Shown: positions 44,027 to 53,404 of the stretch, piece by piece
Layout of the letters: each line of letters starts with the position of its first letter
Numbering within the stretch: position 1 is the stretch's first letter
Assembly (NCBI RefSeq): GCF_900478135.1
Contig: NZ_LS483470.1
Span: forward strand, 1,670,501 to 1,734,500
From: Leminorella richardii
GTDB lineage: Bacteria > Pseudomonadota > Gammaproteobacteria > Enterobacterales > Enterobacteriaceae
Length of the DNA: 64,000 nucleotides
Reading direction: 5' to 3'
Position numbers and translations under genes: made by a program
The notes under the pieces: model-generated
Databases searched by the model: none
The model's input: only the letters and a program-made list of their open reading frames with translations
What the model was told of the DNA's origin: nothing

Positions 44027-44901
44027 TCCAGCTCATCCTTTTTGTTAAGCAGCTTGCCTACACGATAGTAAACAAACAGCATCAGCCCCATTAGCACCGT
44101 CAGCACAATGCTGGTGGCGGCACCGAACGGCCAGTCGCGAAGCCGCAGGAACTGGTTCTTAATCACGTTACCCACCAGCAGGTTCTTGGCGCCGCCCAGT
44201 AGGTCAGCGATATAGAACATGCCCATGGCCGGCAGCAGCACCAGCAGGCAGCCTGCAATGATACCCGGCGTAGTGAGCGGAATGATCACCCTCGTGAAGG
44301 TTTGCACTTTACCCGCGCCCAGATCTCGCGCTGCTTCAATGTAGGCTTTGTCCAGCTTCTCGATGCTGGAATAAAGCGGCAACACCATAAACGGCAGCAG
44401 AATGTAAACCAGACCGATAACGACCGCCTCTTGCGAGTACATAATGCGCAGCGGCTGGTCGATAAGACCAATGTTAAGCAGGATCTGGTTCAGCACGCCT
44501 TTGGTGCTGATAAAAATTTTCAGCCCGTAGGTGCGGATCAGTGAGTTCGTCCAGAAGGGCACGATCAGCAGAAACAGCATAATAGGCTGTATCCGCTTGG
44601 GCATGTTGGCGATGATGTAGGCGAATGGGTAGCCGATTAACAAGCAGAAGAACGTGGCGATTAACGCCATGTTTAGCGAGTGCATCAGCACCTGAGCGTA
44701 CATCGGGTCAAATAGCCGGGTGTAGTTATCCAGCGTAAAGACCATGGCCAACAGGTTGGCGTCGTCACGGGTCAGAAAGCTCGTGCCGATAATCATCAGG
44801 TTAGGCAGGAAAACGAACAGCACTAACCAAGAGACGATAAGCGTAATCGTGAGCTTCTGAAACAGCTTGCGCTGTGAAGGCTTATTGAGCGCTGTCATCA
44901 T
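44023..44901 (-). CDS. potB: Polyamine ABC transporter permease PotB
   Basis: 292 residues, six helices with EAARDLGAGKVQTFTRVIIPLTTPG as the coupling EAA loop. NMPKRIQPIMLFLLIVPFWTNSLIRTYG is characteristic of PotB. GGAGGTGG stands ahead of the paired ATGs at 44901 and 44898. It overlaps the end of potA by about 20 bases. Confidence 0.95.
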   Translation of the reverse strand: MMTALNKPSQRKLFQKLTITLIVSWLVLFVFLPNLMIIGTSFLTRDDANLLAMVFTLDNYTRLFDPMYAQVLMHSLNMALIATFFCLLIGYPFAYIIANMPKRIQPIMLFLLIVPFWTNSLIRTYGLKIFISTKGVLNQILLNIGLIDQPLRIMYSQEAVVIGLVYILLPFMVLPLYSSIEKLDKAYIEAARDLGAGKVQTFTRVIIPLTTPGIIAGCLLVLLPAMGMFYIADLLGGAKNLLVGNVIKNQFLRLRDWPFGAATSIVLTVLMGLMLFVYYRVGKLLNKKDELE

Positions 44902-46000
44902 CTGGCAGTACCACCTCCCAACGTTCGGTCCAGGTTATGGCGACCCTGTGGTTGATCGAGTGGTCGACGTCTGGATCGTCTTCGTTAAAGAATTCACTGA
45001 TCATCACCATCTTGCCGTTTTCCAGCTCGACGATAGAGTCCAGCGTCATGCCTTTATAGTTGTGTTCGCGAATGTGACCGATAATACCGTCAACGCTTTC
45101 GCCGTCTTTCACTGCAACAACGGATAGATCTTCAGGGCGGAGCAGCACTTTAACTTTATCGCCAGGGCTGACTTCCAGATCGGTCAGAATGCCGCACTCA
45201 CGGCCTTCGACGTTGGCCAGAACGCGCTTTTCATCGATGCGGTGCAGGACCACGGCGTCAAACACGTTAATTTCGCCAATAAAGCGGGCGACAAACATGT
45301 TCTTCGGCTCTTCATAAATTTCGCGCGGCGTGCCGTCTTGCTCAATGCGCCCATTGCGCATCACCACAATACGGTCAGACATCGTTAGCGCCTCTTCCTG
45401 ATCGTGAGTCACGAACACGAAGGTGATGCCCAGAGTGCGCTGTAGCGCCTGAAGCTCGTTTTGCATTTGCTTACGCAGCTTGTAGTCCAGCGCGGAAAGG
45501 GATTCGTCTAACAGCAGCACTTTCGGCTTGTTGACTACTGCGCGAGCGATGGCGACGCGCTGCTGTTGACCACCGGAAAGCTGATGGGGCTTACGCTGGG
45601 CAAAAGCGTCCAACTGAACCATTTTCAGCGCTTCCATCACGCGGGGCGTAATGTCAGCAGACGGCGTTTTTTGCATACGCAGGCCAAAGGCAACGTTGTC
45701 AAAAATGGTCATGTGGGGAAACAGCGCATAGCTTTGGAACACGGTATTGACGTGGCGCTGCTCGGCGGGCTGATGGGTAATGTCCTGCCCGGTAAGCATG
45801 ATTTGTCCGTCGTCAACGGTTTCCAGCCCGGCTATTAAGCGAAGCACTGTCGTTTTCCCGCAGCCAGAAGGGCCGAGGATCGTCAGGAACTCGCCGTCGT
45901 TAATCGTTAGGTTGAACTGATTGATAATATCCCGTCCGTCAAAGCCTTTACGCAGGTTTTTCAGTTCGACGACCGGTGAAAGAGAGGAGTTTTCAGTCAT
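44882..46000 (-). CDS. potA: Polyamine ABC transporter ATPase PotA
   Basis: 372 residues. Walker A GPSGCGKTT near residue 40, signature LSGGQQQRVAIARAV, Walker B LLLDESLSALD (Ser in place of the usual Pro) and FVTHDQEEALTMSDR, followed by a C-terminal TOBE regulatory domain (LLRPEDLSVV, GHIREHNYKGMTLDS). It is the first gene of potABCD and energises spermidine-preferential uptake. Confidence 0.96.
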   Translation of the reverse strand: MTENSSLSPVVELKNLRKGFDGRDIINQFNLTINDGEFLTILGPSGCGKTTVLRLIAGLETVDDGQIMLTGQDITHQPAEQRHVNTVFQSYALFPHMTIFDNVAFGLRMQKTPSADITPRVMEALKMVQLDAFAQRKPHQLSGGQQQRVAIARAVVNKPKVLLLDESLSALDYKLRKQMQNELQALQRTLGITFVFVTHDQEEALTMSDRIVVMRNGRIEQDGTPREIYEEPKNMFVARFIGEINVFDAVVLHRIDEKRVLANVEGRECGILTDLEVSPGDKVKVLLRPEDLSVVAVKDGESVDGIIGHIREHNYKGMTLDSIVELENGKMVMISEFFNEDDPDVDHSINHRVAITWTERWEVVLPDDDSAQ

Positions 46001-46464
46001 TTTTTTCTGTCACTCTATCCCATATGGTTAATATTCCCTAAATACTCCAAGTTGCGGGAAGTCGGCAAGTGAATAAGCCCCCGATGAACTTACATTAAGT
46101 AAGTGTTCGGGTGAACGAGCACAGCCAACGCACCTATAGCTTGAAATATGGCGGGTATAAGCAGATAGAACCACCGCTGCAAAAGACTGCATGAAAGAAC
46201 ACAAGACCGTACTCCCTAATTATAGACGGTCTAAACCCAAAGTGGGCCTCCCTGTGTAATTCAAAACTAGCGGCACCCTTCGAAATTTTCGAAGCGCGGA
46301 TAATAGACCGACTGGGCAATAAATGAAAGCCCGTTAGGGCTAAAAAAGCGTTTTTGTAGCCCTGCTGTTTTTATCTGAACGGCCGCTGCTTTTTTAAATG
46401 AACGTGTACTCGGCGGGGTGGGCTTTATTGCACTCAACGGAAAGTAATGATGGGGGAAAACAGG
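46001..46464. other. Divergent region between potA and pepT
   Basis: About 460 bp without a gene. It contains a dispersed palindromic repeat at 46041-46159 and, further right, an AT/GC-mixed stretch leading to the pepT promoter at 46465-46493. It should also hold the potA promoter on the minus strand. Confidence 0.6.
46041..46159. repeat. Enterobacterial intergenic palindromic repeat
   Basis: A ~120-bp block opening CCAAGTTGCGGG and closing AGCTTGAAATATGGCGGGTAT, with CAGCCAACGCA near the end. It resembles intergenic palindromes familiar from Yersinia and Serratia genomes. A truncated relative with matching core words is at 55470-55519. The ends are imperfectly inverted. Confidence 0.6.
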
Positions 46465-46493
46465 TTGAAAACTGACTTGACGCAATATATTAG
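46465..46493 (+). promoter_or_regulatory. Likely sigma-70 promoter of pepT
   Basis: TTGAAA at 46465-46470, a seventeen-base spacer and TATTAG at 46488-46493, 46 bases before the pepT ATG. Confidence 0.55.
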
Positions 46494-46539
46494 TGCCGGG
46501 GATACGCATAATGATTAAAGCCTATTTGTGGAGAAAAAA

Positions 46540-47772
46540 ATGGAACGGTTACTGGATCGCTTTTTTCACTATGTTTCGTTTGACACCCAGTCAAGACCAA
46601 ACGCCCGTCAAACGCCCAGTACGGAAGGGCAAAGCGCCCTAGCGGAGTCTCTACGACTTGAGCTTATCAATATGGGGCTAAACAACGTTGAATTGAATCC
46701 ATACGGCTGCCTAACGGCGACACTGCCGTCTAACGTTGACTGGCCCGTTCCCGCTATTGGATTTTTAGCCCATATGGATACCTCACCGGACGTTTCTGGC
46801 AAGGGGGTCAGGCCGCAGATTGTCGATAACTATCGAGGTGGAGATATCGCCTTGGGCATAGGCGATGAGGTACTGTCTCCGGTTATGTTCCCTGTGTTAC
46901 ATCAGCTGTACGGTCAAACGCTGATCACCACTGATGGAAAAACGCTGCTTGGCGCTGACGATAAAGCGGGGATCGCTGAAATCCTTACGGCCGTAGCGCG
47001 CCTGAAAGGGGAAAATCGCCCACACGGTGACGTGCACATTGCCTTTACGCCAGATGAAGAGGTCGGTAAGGGCATGAAACATTTCGATGCTCAGGCGTTC
47101 GGCGCGCAGTGGGCCTACACCGTTGACGGCGGCGGCGTTGGTGAACTTGAGTGTGAAAACTTTAATGCGGCTCAGGTGACAGTCAAGATTGTTGGTAACA
47201 GCGTGCATATTGGCAGCGCCAAAGGCGTGATGGTCAGCGCGCTGACGCTCGCTATGCGCTATCAGCAGCAGCTTCCTGCGGGAGAGACGCCAGAAAATAC
47301 CGAAGGCTATGAGGGTTTTTACCACCTTAACGCAGTGCGCGGCAGTGTCGACTATGCGGAGATGAGTTATTACATCCGCGACTTTGAGCGCGAAGGATTT
47401 GAAAAGCGTAAACGCACGATGATTGAGGCAGCCAAAACGGTGGGGGAAGGTCTGCACCGTGACTGTCATATCGAAGTGGTGATTAAAGATATGTACTACA
47501 ACATGCGCGATGAAGTTGCCAAGCACCCGCACGTTGTTGAGATAGCCCGACAGGCGATGCTGGATAACGGCGTTGAGCCGCAGGAGCGGCCTATCCGCGG
47601 CGGAACGGACGGCGCCGTACTTTCATATATGGGATTACCGTGCCCAAATATCTTTACCGGCGGCTATAACTTCCACAGCAAGCACGAGTTTATTACTGTT
47701 GAAGGCATGGAAAAGGCGACGTCTGTGATTATGAGCATTGCCGAAATTACGGCGCAGCGCGCACGCCAATAG
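46540..47772 (+). CDS. pepT: Peptidase T (tripeptidase)
   Basis: 410 residues of the M20B family. Metal-site motifs: FLAHMDTSPD near residue 80, LGADDKAGIAEI with the bridging Asp, FTPDEEVGKG with the catalytic Glu, TVDGGG, and the final HSKHEF. RGGTDGA is intact. It removes N-terminal residues from tripeptides using two zinc ions. ATG 46540, preceded by GTGGAG, is preferred to the GTG at 46528, and gives the E. coli N-terminus. Confidence 0.95.
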   Translation: MERLLDRFFHYVSFDTQSRPNARQTPSTEGQSALAESLRLELINMGLNNVELNPYGCLTATLPSNVDWPVPAIGFLAHMDTSPDVSGKGVRPQIVDNYRGGDIALGIGDEVLSPVMFPVLHQLYGQTLITTDGKTLLGADDKAGIAEILTAVARLKGENRPHGDVHIAFTPDEEVGKGMKHFDAQAFGAQWAYTVDGGGVGELECENFNAAQVTVKIVGNSVHIGSAKGVMVSALTLAMRYQQQLPAGETPENTEGYEGFYHLNAVRGSVDYAEMSYYIRDFEREGFEKRKRTMIEAAKTVGEGLHRDCHIEVVIKDMYYNMRDEVAKHPHVVEIARQAMLDNGVEPQERPIRGGTDGAVLSYMGLPCPNIFTGGYNFHSKHEFITVEGMEKATSVIMSIAEITAQRARQ

Positions 47773-47798
47773 GTAAACGTAACTTATAGAAATGGATA

Positions 47799-47843
47799 AA
47801 AGAAAACCCGGCGGTGACATTGTCACCGCCGGGTTTTCTTTTA
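47799..47843. terminator. Bidirectional terminator between pepT and roxA
   Basis: AAAAGAAAACCCGGCGGTGACA and its complement close around a three-base loop, with T-rich ends on both strands. Confidence 0.95.
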
Positions 47844-47856
47844 CTTAGCAATACTA

Positions 47857-48981
47857 TCAATAGTCGTTGAAGTACCAGTATCCGCTGTTAACGAGTCGAG
47901 CCAGCTCTGCGACGAAGGCTGGGTCTTCCAGCGCGTCGCCCAGCTCTTTTTGCCCAATGAGCGGGGAGCGGCAAAGGGAATCCGCCGCGTCAAGATGGTC
48001 AGTATCGATGAGTTCGCCGTTCGCATAGCAGGCGTCACCGACGCGTAAAACGCGCAGGCCGCTTAGGCGAATGAGTTGCTCTCCCTGAACCAGTGAGTCA
48101 TAGATCTCATCGGAACGATACGGCGGCTCGGCGGGTGCGATGTCCAGTTCATGCCTTGAGGTGGTGACAAACCGACCAAACCAGGCGTTGAAATCGTCAG
48201 GCTGGTTGATAAGACCGATCATCATATTGCGGATCCGCTCTAGCTCATTTTCCTGAACTTCAGCAGGATTGTCGCGCAGCTGCAGATCGGGATCGGCGTA
48301 GTGTTCACCGCCGAGGTCGTGCTCCAGCACATAGTCAGCAAAGCTGCTGATGAGATCTCGCCCGTTAGGGCCGCGATAGCCGACAGAGTAGTTCATTGCC
48401 GTTTCGTGGGTAAATCCGTCGTGAGGGAATCCCGGCGGAATATAAAGGATATCGCCAGTTTCCAGATCTTCGTCAATGATGGGGTCAAAGGGTTCAACGT
48501 GAAGCAGCGCAGGGTGTGGGCAGTACTGTTTCAACGGCAGCTTGTCCCCGACCCGCCAGCGGCGACGGCCCATTCCCTGAATAATGAAAACGTCATACTG
48601 ATCGATATGCGGGCCTACACCGCCGCCCGGCACGGAAAAGGAGATCATCAGGTCGTCAAAGCGCCAGTCGGGAAGCTTGCGGAAAGGGCGAACCAGCGCA
48701 GCAGAGGGCATATGCCAGTGGTTAACGGCCTGAACCAGCAGCGACCAGTCTTTTTCTCCCAGATGGTCGTAGCTTTCAAAGGGCCCGTTGCTGGCCTGCC
48801 AGTGACCGTTAGGGCGATTCACCAGACGGCTGTCTACTTCATTTTCCATGGCCAGCCCGGCCAGCTCATCGGGAGAGATGGGGTCGATAAAGTTTTTTAT
48901 CGCATTCTTTAGAATAACCGGGCGCTTTTGCCAGTAGTGCTCGAGAAAGTCATTCCAGTCTAAGTCCAGTTGATAATCCAT
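47857..48981 (-). CDS. roxA: Ribosomal protein uL16 3-hydroxylase RoxA (YcfD)
   Basis: 374 residues of the JmjC/cupin 2-oxoglutarate oxygenases. The iron HxD is in PGGGVGPHIDQYDVF near residue 125, and the distal His in IPPGFPHDGF near residue 187, followed by NYSVGYRGP. It hydroxylates Arg81 of ribosomal protein L16 in E. coli. The order pepT-roxA is conserved, but the E. coli neighbours phoQ/phoP are replaced by rnm. Confidence 0.95.
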   Translation of the reverse strand: MDYQLDLDWNDFLEHYWQKRPVILKNAIKNFIDPISPDELAGLAMENEVDSRLVNRPNGHWQASNGPFESYDHLGEKDWSLLVQAVNHWHMPSAALVRPFRKLPDWRFDDLMISFSVPGGGVGPHIDQYDVFIIQGMGRRRWRVGDKLPLKQYCPHPALLHVEPFDPIIDEDLETGDILYIPPGFPHDGFTHETAMNYSVGYRGPNGRDLISSFADYVLEHDLGGEHYADPDLQLRDNPAEVQENELERIRNMMIGLINQPDDFNAWFGRFVTTSRHELDIAPAEPPYRSDEIYDSLVQGEQLIRLSGLRVLRVGDACYANGELIDTDHLDAADSLCRSPLIGQKELGDALEDPAFVAELARLVNSGYWYFNDY

Positions 48982-49235
48982 ACTGTCAGTCGCCTCGTCG
49001 GAGAAATTGGCGTGATTATATCTGACGTAAAAAGAAAATACCGGGGCGCATTCTCACTTTTTATTGACGGACATAAAAGAAGTGGGAGAGCGCAGCGCTA
49101 AAAACGCCATAAGAATTAACTGTTAGTGCAAAGCGGCATTAGGCGCTATGATAAAAGACATCCCGCAATTCGGGTGTTTATGGCGTTCTTCGTGGTACAG
49201 CCTCAGCCTATTATCTATTGATTAACCGATTGTTC

Positions 49236-50117
49236 ATGTCATCTGAATTAACTGAATTGAAGAGTGGCGACGGGTCGACATTCTTGCTTTACGATCTTCA
49301 CAGCCACACGACCATGTCTGACGGCAGGCTTACGCCAGAAGAGCTGGTTTTAAGAGCCAGCAGCATGAGAGTGGGCGTATTGGCGATCACTGACCACGAT
49401 ACGACGGACGCGCTGGCGGCAGCCAGGTTAGCCATCGAGGCGCACCAGCTTCCACTACATCTGGTTAACGGCGTGGAGATTTCTACCGCTTGGGAAAGCT
49501 TTGATATTCACATTGTTGGATTAAACGTCGATCCCGGTGCGCAAGCTATGGTGAAATTGCTGGCTTCGCAGGGGCAAAAGCGCTCTGAACGGGCGGAAGA
49601 GATAGGGCGACGGTTAGAGAAAAATCGAATTCCCGACGCGCTGGCGGGCGCTAAACGCTGTGCCGGTGAGGCGGGCATCACCCGAGCTCATTTTGCCCGT
49701 TACTTAATTGAGGCGGGTATTGCATCGGACATGGTGCAGGTGTTTAAAAACTACATGGTGAAGGGAAAGCCCGGCTATGTACCACCGCCGTGGTGTCTGA
49801 TTGAAGAGGCCGTTTCGGCAATCCACGTGGCAGGCGGGCAGGCGGTGCTGGCTCATCCTGGCCGGTATGGGCTTTCCGCCAAGTGGTTGAAGCGACTCAT
49901 TGCAGAATTTAAGAGCGTTGGCGGTGACGCCATAGAGGTGGCTCAGTGTCAGCAGCCTCAAAATGAGCGCACACAGCTGGCCGCCTACGCGCGTGAATAT
50001 GGCCTGTTAGCCTCGCAGGGCTCGGACTTCCACTATCCCTGTGCCTGGCTTGAACTGGGTCGTCGCCTTTGGCTACCGGCGGGCGTTACTCCGGTTTGGC
50101 ACGATTGGCCTCGTTAA
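49236..50117 (+). CDS. rnm: 5'-3' exoribonuclease AM (RnM/YciV, TrpH-like PHP domain)
   Basis: 293 residues with a PHP phosphoesterase fold. Metal ligands are visible in DLHSHTTMSDG, AITDHDTTDA, GVEISTAWE, LAHPGRY and SQGSDFHYP. Length and sequence track E. coli YciV, which trims rRNA 5' ends and degrades short RNA. ATG 49236 is chosen; the TTG at 49218 is upstream and in frame, but neither start has a strong ribosome site. It forms a likely operon with yciO. Confidence 0.92.
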   Translation: MSSELTELKSGDGSTFLLYDLHSHTTMSDGRLTPEELVLRASSMRVGVLAITDHDTTDALAAARLAIEAHQLPLHLVNGVEISTAWESFDIHIVGLNVDPGAQAMVKLLASQGQKRSERAEEIGRRLEKNRIPDALAGAKRCAGEAGITRAHFARYLIEAGIASDMVQVFKNYMVKGKPGYVPPPWCLIEEAVSAIHVAGGQAVLAHPGRYGLSAKWLKRLIAEFKSVGGDAIEVAQCQQPQNERTQLAAYAREYGLLASQGSDFHYPCAWLELGRRLWLPAGVTPVWHDWPR

Positions 50118-50180
50118 TTTATCGTAGCCCGCGTCCAGACGGTTTGCAGTCGGAGCGTAGCGGGTGTTAGAGGAGTTTAT

Positions 50181-50801
50181 ATGTCACAGTTTTTTTATAT
50201 TCATCAGGACAACCCGCAGGCGAGGCTGATTAGCCAGGCCGTGGATGTTTTGCGTAAAGGCAGCGTGATTGTCTATCCTACGGATTCTGGCTACGCGCTG
50301 GGCTGCATGCTTGAAGACAAACATTCGATGGAGCGCATTTGTCGCATTCGTCAGCTTGACAGCAATCACAACTTTACCCTGATGTGTCGCGACCTGTCGG
50401 AGCTGTCTACCTACGCGCACGTGGACAACGCCGCCTTTCGCCTGATAAAGAACAACACGCCGGGTAACTATACCTTTATTCTCAAGGCAACCAAGGAAGT
50501 GCCGCGCCGCCTGATGAGTGAAAAACGTAAAACCATTGGCCTTCGCGTGCCGTCTAACCCGATTGCGTTGGCTTTGCTGGCAGAGTTGAATGAGCCGATG
50601 ATGTCAACGACGCTGATGCTGCCGGGCAACGACTTTGCAGAGTCCGACCCAGAAGAGATCCGCGATACGCTGTCAAAGCACGTTGACTTGATTATTAACG
50701 GCGGCTATCTGGGGCAGCAGCCGACAACGGTAATTGATCTGACAGAAGAAACGCCGGTTGTGGTGCGCGAAGGGGCGGGCGATCCCACGCCTTTCCTGTA
50801 A
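50181..50801 (+). CDS. yciO: Sua5/YciO/YrdC-family protein YciO
   Basis: 206 residues (E. coli 206). Family pieces: KGSVIVYPTDSGYALGCM, RICRIRQLDSNHNFTLMCRDLSELS, PGNYTFILKATKEVPRRL and TIGLRVPSNPI. The fold binds double-stranded nucleic acid and threonylcarbamoyl-AMP in TsaC; YciO lacks a confirmed role. GAGGAG precedes ATG 50181. The next E. coli gene, yciQ, is replaced here by a DUF2000/AraC pair. Confidence 0.94.
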   Translation: MSQFFYIHQDNPQARLISQAVDVLRKGSVIVYPTDSGYALGCMLEDKHSMERICRIRQLDSNHNFTLMCRDLSELSTYAHVDNAAFRLIKNNTPGNYTFILKATKEVPRRLMSEKRKTIGLRVPSNPIALALLAELNEPMMSTTLMLPGNDFAESDPEEIRDTLSKHVDLIINGGYLGQQPTTVIDLTEETPVVVREGAGDPTPFL

Positions 50802-50808
50802 GCCGCGA

Positions 50809-50838
50809 GAAAAGTTGAAACGCGGCCGTGACGCCGCG
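50809..50838 (-). terminator. Weak terminator after the DUF2000 gene
   Basis: On the minus strand CGCGGC-GTCACG-GCCGCG is followed by TTTCAACTTTT. It can also serve yciO on the other strand. Confidence 0.4.
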
Positions 50839-50862
50839 TGAGGTTGTCGTTATTCGATAGCA

Positions 50863-51270
50863 TTACTGATGTAGATGTAGGCCCTTGATCGCTTTGTCGA
50901 CTGCCTTTTTGGGGCCCTGGAGGGCCAAACCCACCAGATTTAAACGATGGGCGTCTTCTGCCAAAAAAACCTCTCGGTTAGCGCTATCGTGACCCGTTGA
51001 AAACATGGCCTGCACGTAAGGAATAAGAATCAGGTCTCGCTCAAGACCTTTCTGATGAGTTCGTTGAAGTCCGTCCAGATCTGAAGCAAAAATCAGCATC
51101 GGCTGACCGGACATACTGCCGTAATGTCGGCCAAGTGCATCAACGTAAGGCTCGCCTATAATATCGGGAACCATCGTCGCAACGCCCGTCGCTAGAAAGG
51201 CTACTACATTTAAACGCTGCCATACGGCAAGGTCGTCTCGAACGACAAAGGCAATTTTAGTATCGAACAT
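50863..51270 (-). CDS. DUF2000 family protein
   Basis: 135 residues. The opening FDTKIAFVVRDDLAVWQRLNVVAFLATGV and GQPMLIFASDLDGLQRTHQKGLERDL are typical of DUF2000, a peptidyl-tRNA-hydrolase-2-like fold of unknown function. It is encoded just downstream of an AraC-type regulator on the same strand and is probably its target or partner. I cannot assign a reaction. Confidence 0.82.
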   Translation of the reverse strand: MFDTKIAFVVRDDLAVWQRLNVVAFLATGVATMVPDIIGEPYVDALGRHYGSMSGQPMLIFASDLDGLQRTHQKGLERDLILIPYVQAMFSTGHDSANREVFLAEDAHRLNLVGLALQGPKKAVDKAIKGLHLHQ

Positions 51271-51325
51271 CGGTACTTATCTCCATCTGATTTCAGGATG
51301 GAACATCATCGACAAAGTCAGCCCT

Positions 51326-52181
51326 CTAATATAGAACGTTTGTGCAACTGCGCTGATAGGCTGCGGGTGAAAGCCCATAGGCGCGCTTAAACCACCTTCC
51401 CATATGGCTTTGATCGGAAAAACCTACCTTTGAGGCGACCAGCGCTGGCTTTTCGCCCCGAGACAGAAGTGTTCGCGCCGTTCGTAGGCGAAGCCTCACT
51501 AGATAAGCGTGGGGGAGAAAGCCCAAATGTTTTCATAAATAGTCTACTGAGGCGAAAGCGGTCAATGCCGCAGTAGCTGGAAATGTCATCTAGGCCAATA
51601 TCACAGGCGATACGATCGTGGAGATAGTCTCGAAGCTGGTACATCTGCCGTTGGGCGTAATTTAAAGAGGAAACTGGCCTAGCACTGATATGACGAGACA
51701 GCAGGGCGACCAAACGATCCAGACTTTCATCCCGCGCCAGTCGACCTTCTTTATGATGCAAAGAAAAAAAGGCCTGCTGTATGGTCTCACTTAACCGTAA
51801 GTCATTGATGAGGGTATGAGTGAAAGCGGCTTCAATTGCAGAAATATTTCCTAGTCCCTGACGCAGCATTCTTTCAGAAAGCCACGATTGGGGGATGTAG
51901 AGCATGTCATAGGTGAAGCCGTCCGCGTCCGGTGCATGCCCATCGTGCACCGCGCCAGGCTCGATAAGAATCGCCTGACCGGGGCTGCTAGTGTGAAGCG
52001 AGCGGCGGCAGTGAAAGCGCTGTAGCCCTTGGCGCGTTACGCCAACGAGAACTTCATCGTGGTCGTGAGGATCGTAAGCGTGGCCGGAAAAGTGTGCGCT
52101 GACGCTTTCTATGCCAGTTTCGCCGTCGCGTTGGAGTTCCAGCCAGTCAGTAGAGGTCGTAGAGGTGTTCATTTTGTCCAT
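51326..52181 (-). pseudogene. AraC-family regulator with cupin sensor, frameshifted in the HTH
   Basis: The first ~220 residues have a cupin-like arabinose-binding fold (HAYDPHDHDEVLVGVTRQGLQRFHCRR, EPGAVHDGHAPD). The first HTH motif (DDISSYCGIDRFRLSRLFMKTFGLSP) is intact; then the frame goes astray. The next frame continues with HAYLVRLRLRTARTLLSRGEKPALVASKVGFSDQSHMGRWFKRAYGLSPAAYQ, the standard second HTH. Deleting one base from the G5 run at 51511-51515 joins them, giving a normal ~284-residue regulator. Start is ATG 52181 or 52172; neither has a good ribosome site. Confidence 0.85.
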
Positions 52182-52320
52182 AGTACAGCACGCGTATTTT
52201 GCTGTTATACCGCATTTCAAGAGAACACAGAAAAGAGATTGACGTAAAAAAGCGTGTTAATGAGAGTCACCATAGAATGATTTTTCCGATATTTGATTAA
52301 AAAACCATCGGACAAACAGG

Positions 52321-52349
52321 ATTACAGAAGGGTTAAAACGCGGTATAAT
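52321..52349 (+). promoter_or_regulatory. Likely promoter of rluB
   Basis: TATAAT at 52344-52349 with ATTACA seventeen bases upstream, 86 bases before the start. Confidence 0.6.
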
Positions 52350-52434
52350 GCACGCCCTGTTATTTTTAATTAGCTGAAAATAACCAGATTTTATTCCCCA
52401 CGACGCCTGTGAAGGCGACAGCAGAGGTTGCTCA

Positions 52435-53304
52435 ATGAGCGAAAAGCTACAAAAGGTATTGGCCAACTCTGGTCATGGTTCCCGTAGAGAACTTGAGACG
52501 ATGATTCAGGCCGGGCGCATTAGCGTCGACGGTAAAATCGCAACACTGGGCGATCGCGTTACCGTTATACCAGGAATGAAGGTACGCATTGACGGCCACA
52601 TTGTTGCCATTCGCGAAACCGAAGAGACAATTTGCCGTGTTCTGGCCTACTACAAGCCGGAAGGGGAACTCTGTACACGTAAAGATCCTGAAGGTCGCCC
52701 AACCGTATTTGAACGCCTGCCTAAAATGCGCGGCGCACGCTGGATTGCCGTAGGGCGCCTAGATGTCAATACTTCAGGCCTGCTGTTGTTTACAACAGAC
52801 GGCGAGCTGGCGAACCGACTGATGCACCCGAGCCAAGAGGTTGAGCGCGAGTACGCCGTCAGGGTGTTCGGTAAAGTTGATGATGAAAAGCTCAACAGCC
52901 TGAAAAAGGGCGTTCAGCTTGAAGACGGCGTAGCGTCATTCCGCTCGATTAGCTATCAGGGCGGTGAAGGCATGAACCAGTGGTACAACGTGACTCTGAC
53001 TGAGGGGCGCAACCGCGAAGTTCGCCGACTGTGGGAAGCCGTTGAGGTTCAGGTGAGCCGTCTGATCCGCGTACGCTACGGCGATCTCGGCTTGCCAAAA
53101 GGCTTACCTCGCGGCGGCTGGATTGAGTTAGATCTGGATAAGGTTAACTATCTGCGCGAGCTGGTCGGTCTCCGGGCGGAAACGGAAACCAAACTGGCAC
53201 CGGAACGCGATCGTCGTCGCACAAAAGCCAATCAAATCCGTCGGGCTGTGAAGAAACACAGCCAGCGGCCATCGTCTCGAAGAGGAAGCACCTCTCGGCG
53301 ATAG
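52435..53304 (+). CDS. rluB: 23S rRNA pseudouridine(2605) synthase RluB
   Basis: 289 residues (E. coli 291). An S4 domain (EKLQKVLANSGHGSRRELETMIQAGRISVDGK) is followed by a RsuA-type catalytic domain with the active Asp in GRLDVNTSGLLLFTTDGEL, then EGRNREVRRLWEAV and a basic Arg/Lys tail that contacts rRNA. It makes pseudouridine at position 2605 of 23S rRNA. Confidence 0.95.
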   Translation: MSEKLQKVLANSGHGSRRELETMIQAGRISVDGKIATLGDRVTVIPGMKVRIDGHIVAIRETEETICRVLAYYKPEGELCTRKDPEGRPTVFERLPKMRGARWIAVGRLDVNTSGLLLFTTDGELANRLMHPSQEVEREYAVRVFGKVDDEKLNSLKKGVQLEDGVASFRSISYQGGEGMNQWYNVTLTEGRNREVRRLWEAVEVQVSRLIRVRYGDLGLPKGLPRGGWIELDLDKVNYLRELVGLRAETETKLAPERDRRRTKANQIRRAVKKHSQRPSSRRGSTSRR

Positions 53305-53313
53305 AATCAAAAC

Positions 53314-53338
53314 GGCGCTCACAGTAGCGCCTTTTTTT
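53314..53338 (+). terminator. Terminator after rluB
   Basis: GGCGCT-CACAGT-AGCGCC followed by seven T. Confidence 0.93.
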
Positions 53339-53404
53339 ATATTATTAATCATCTCGTTATATTCTCTTCCTGACCACTCAACGCTTTCCTATTTCTATTT
53401 TTCT

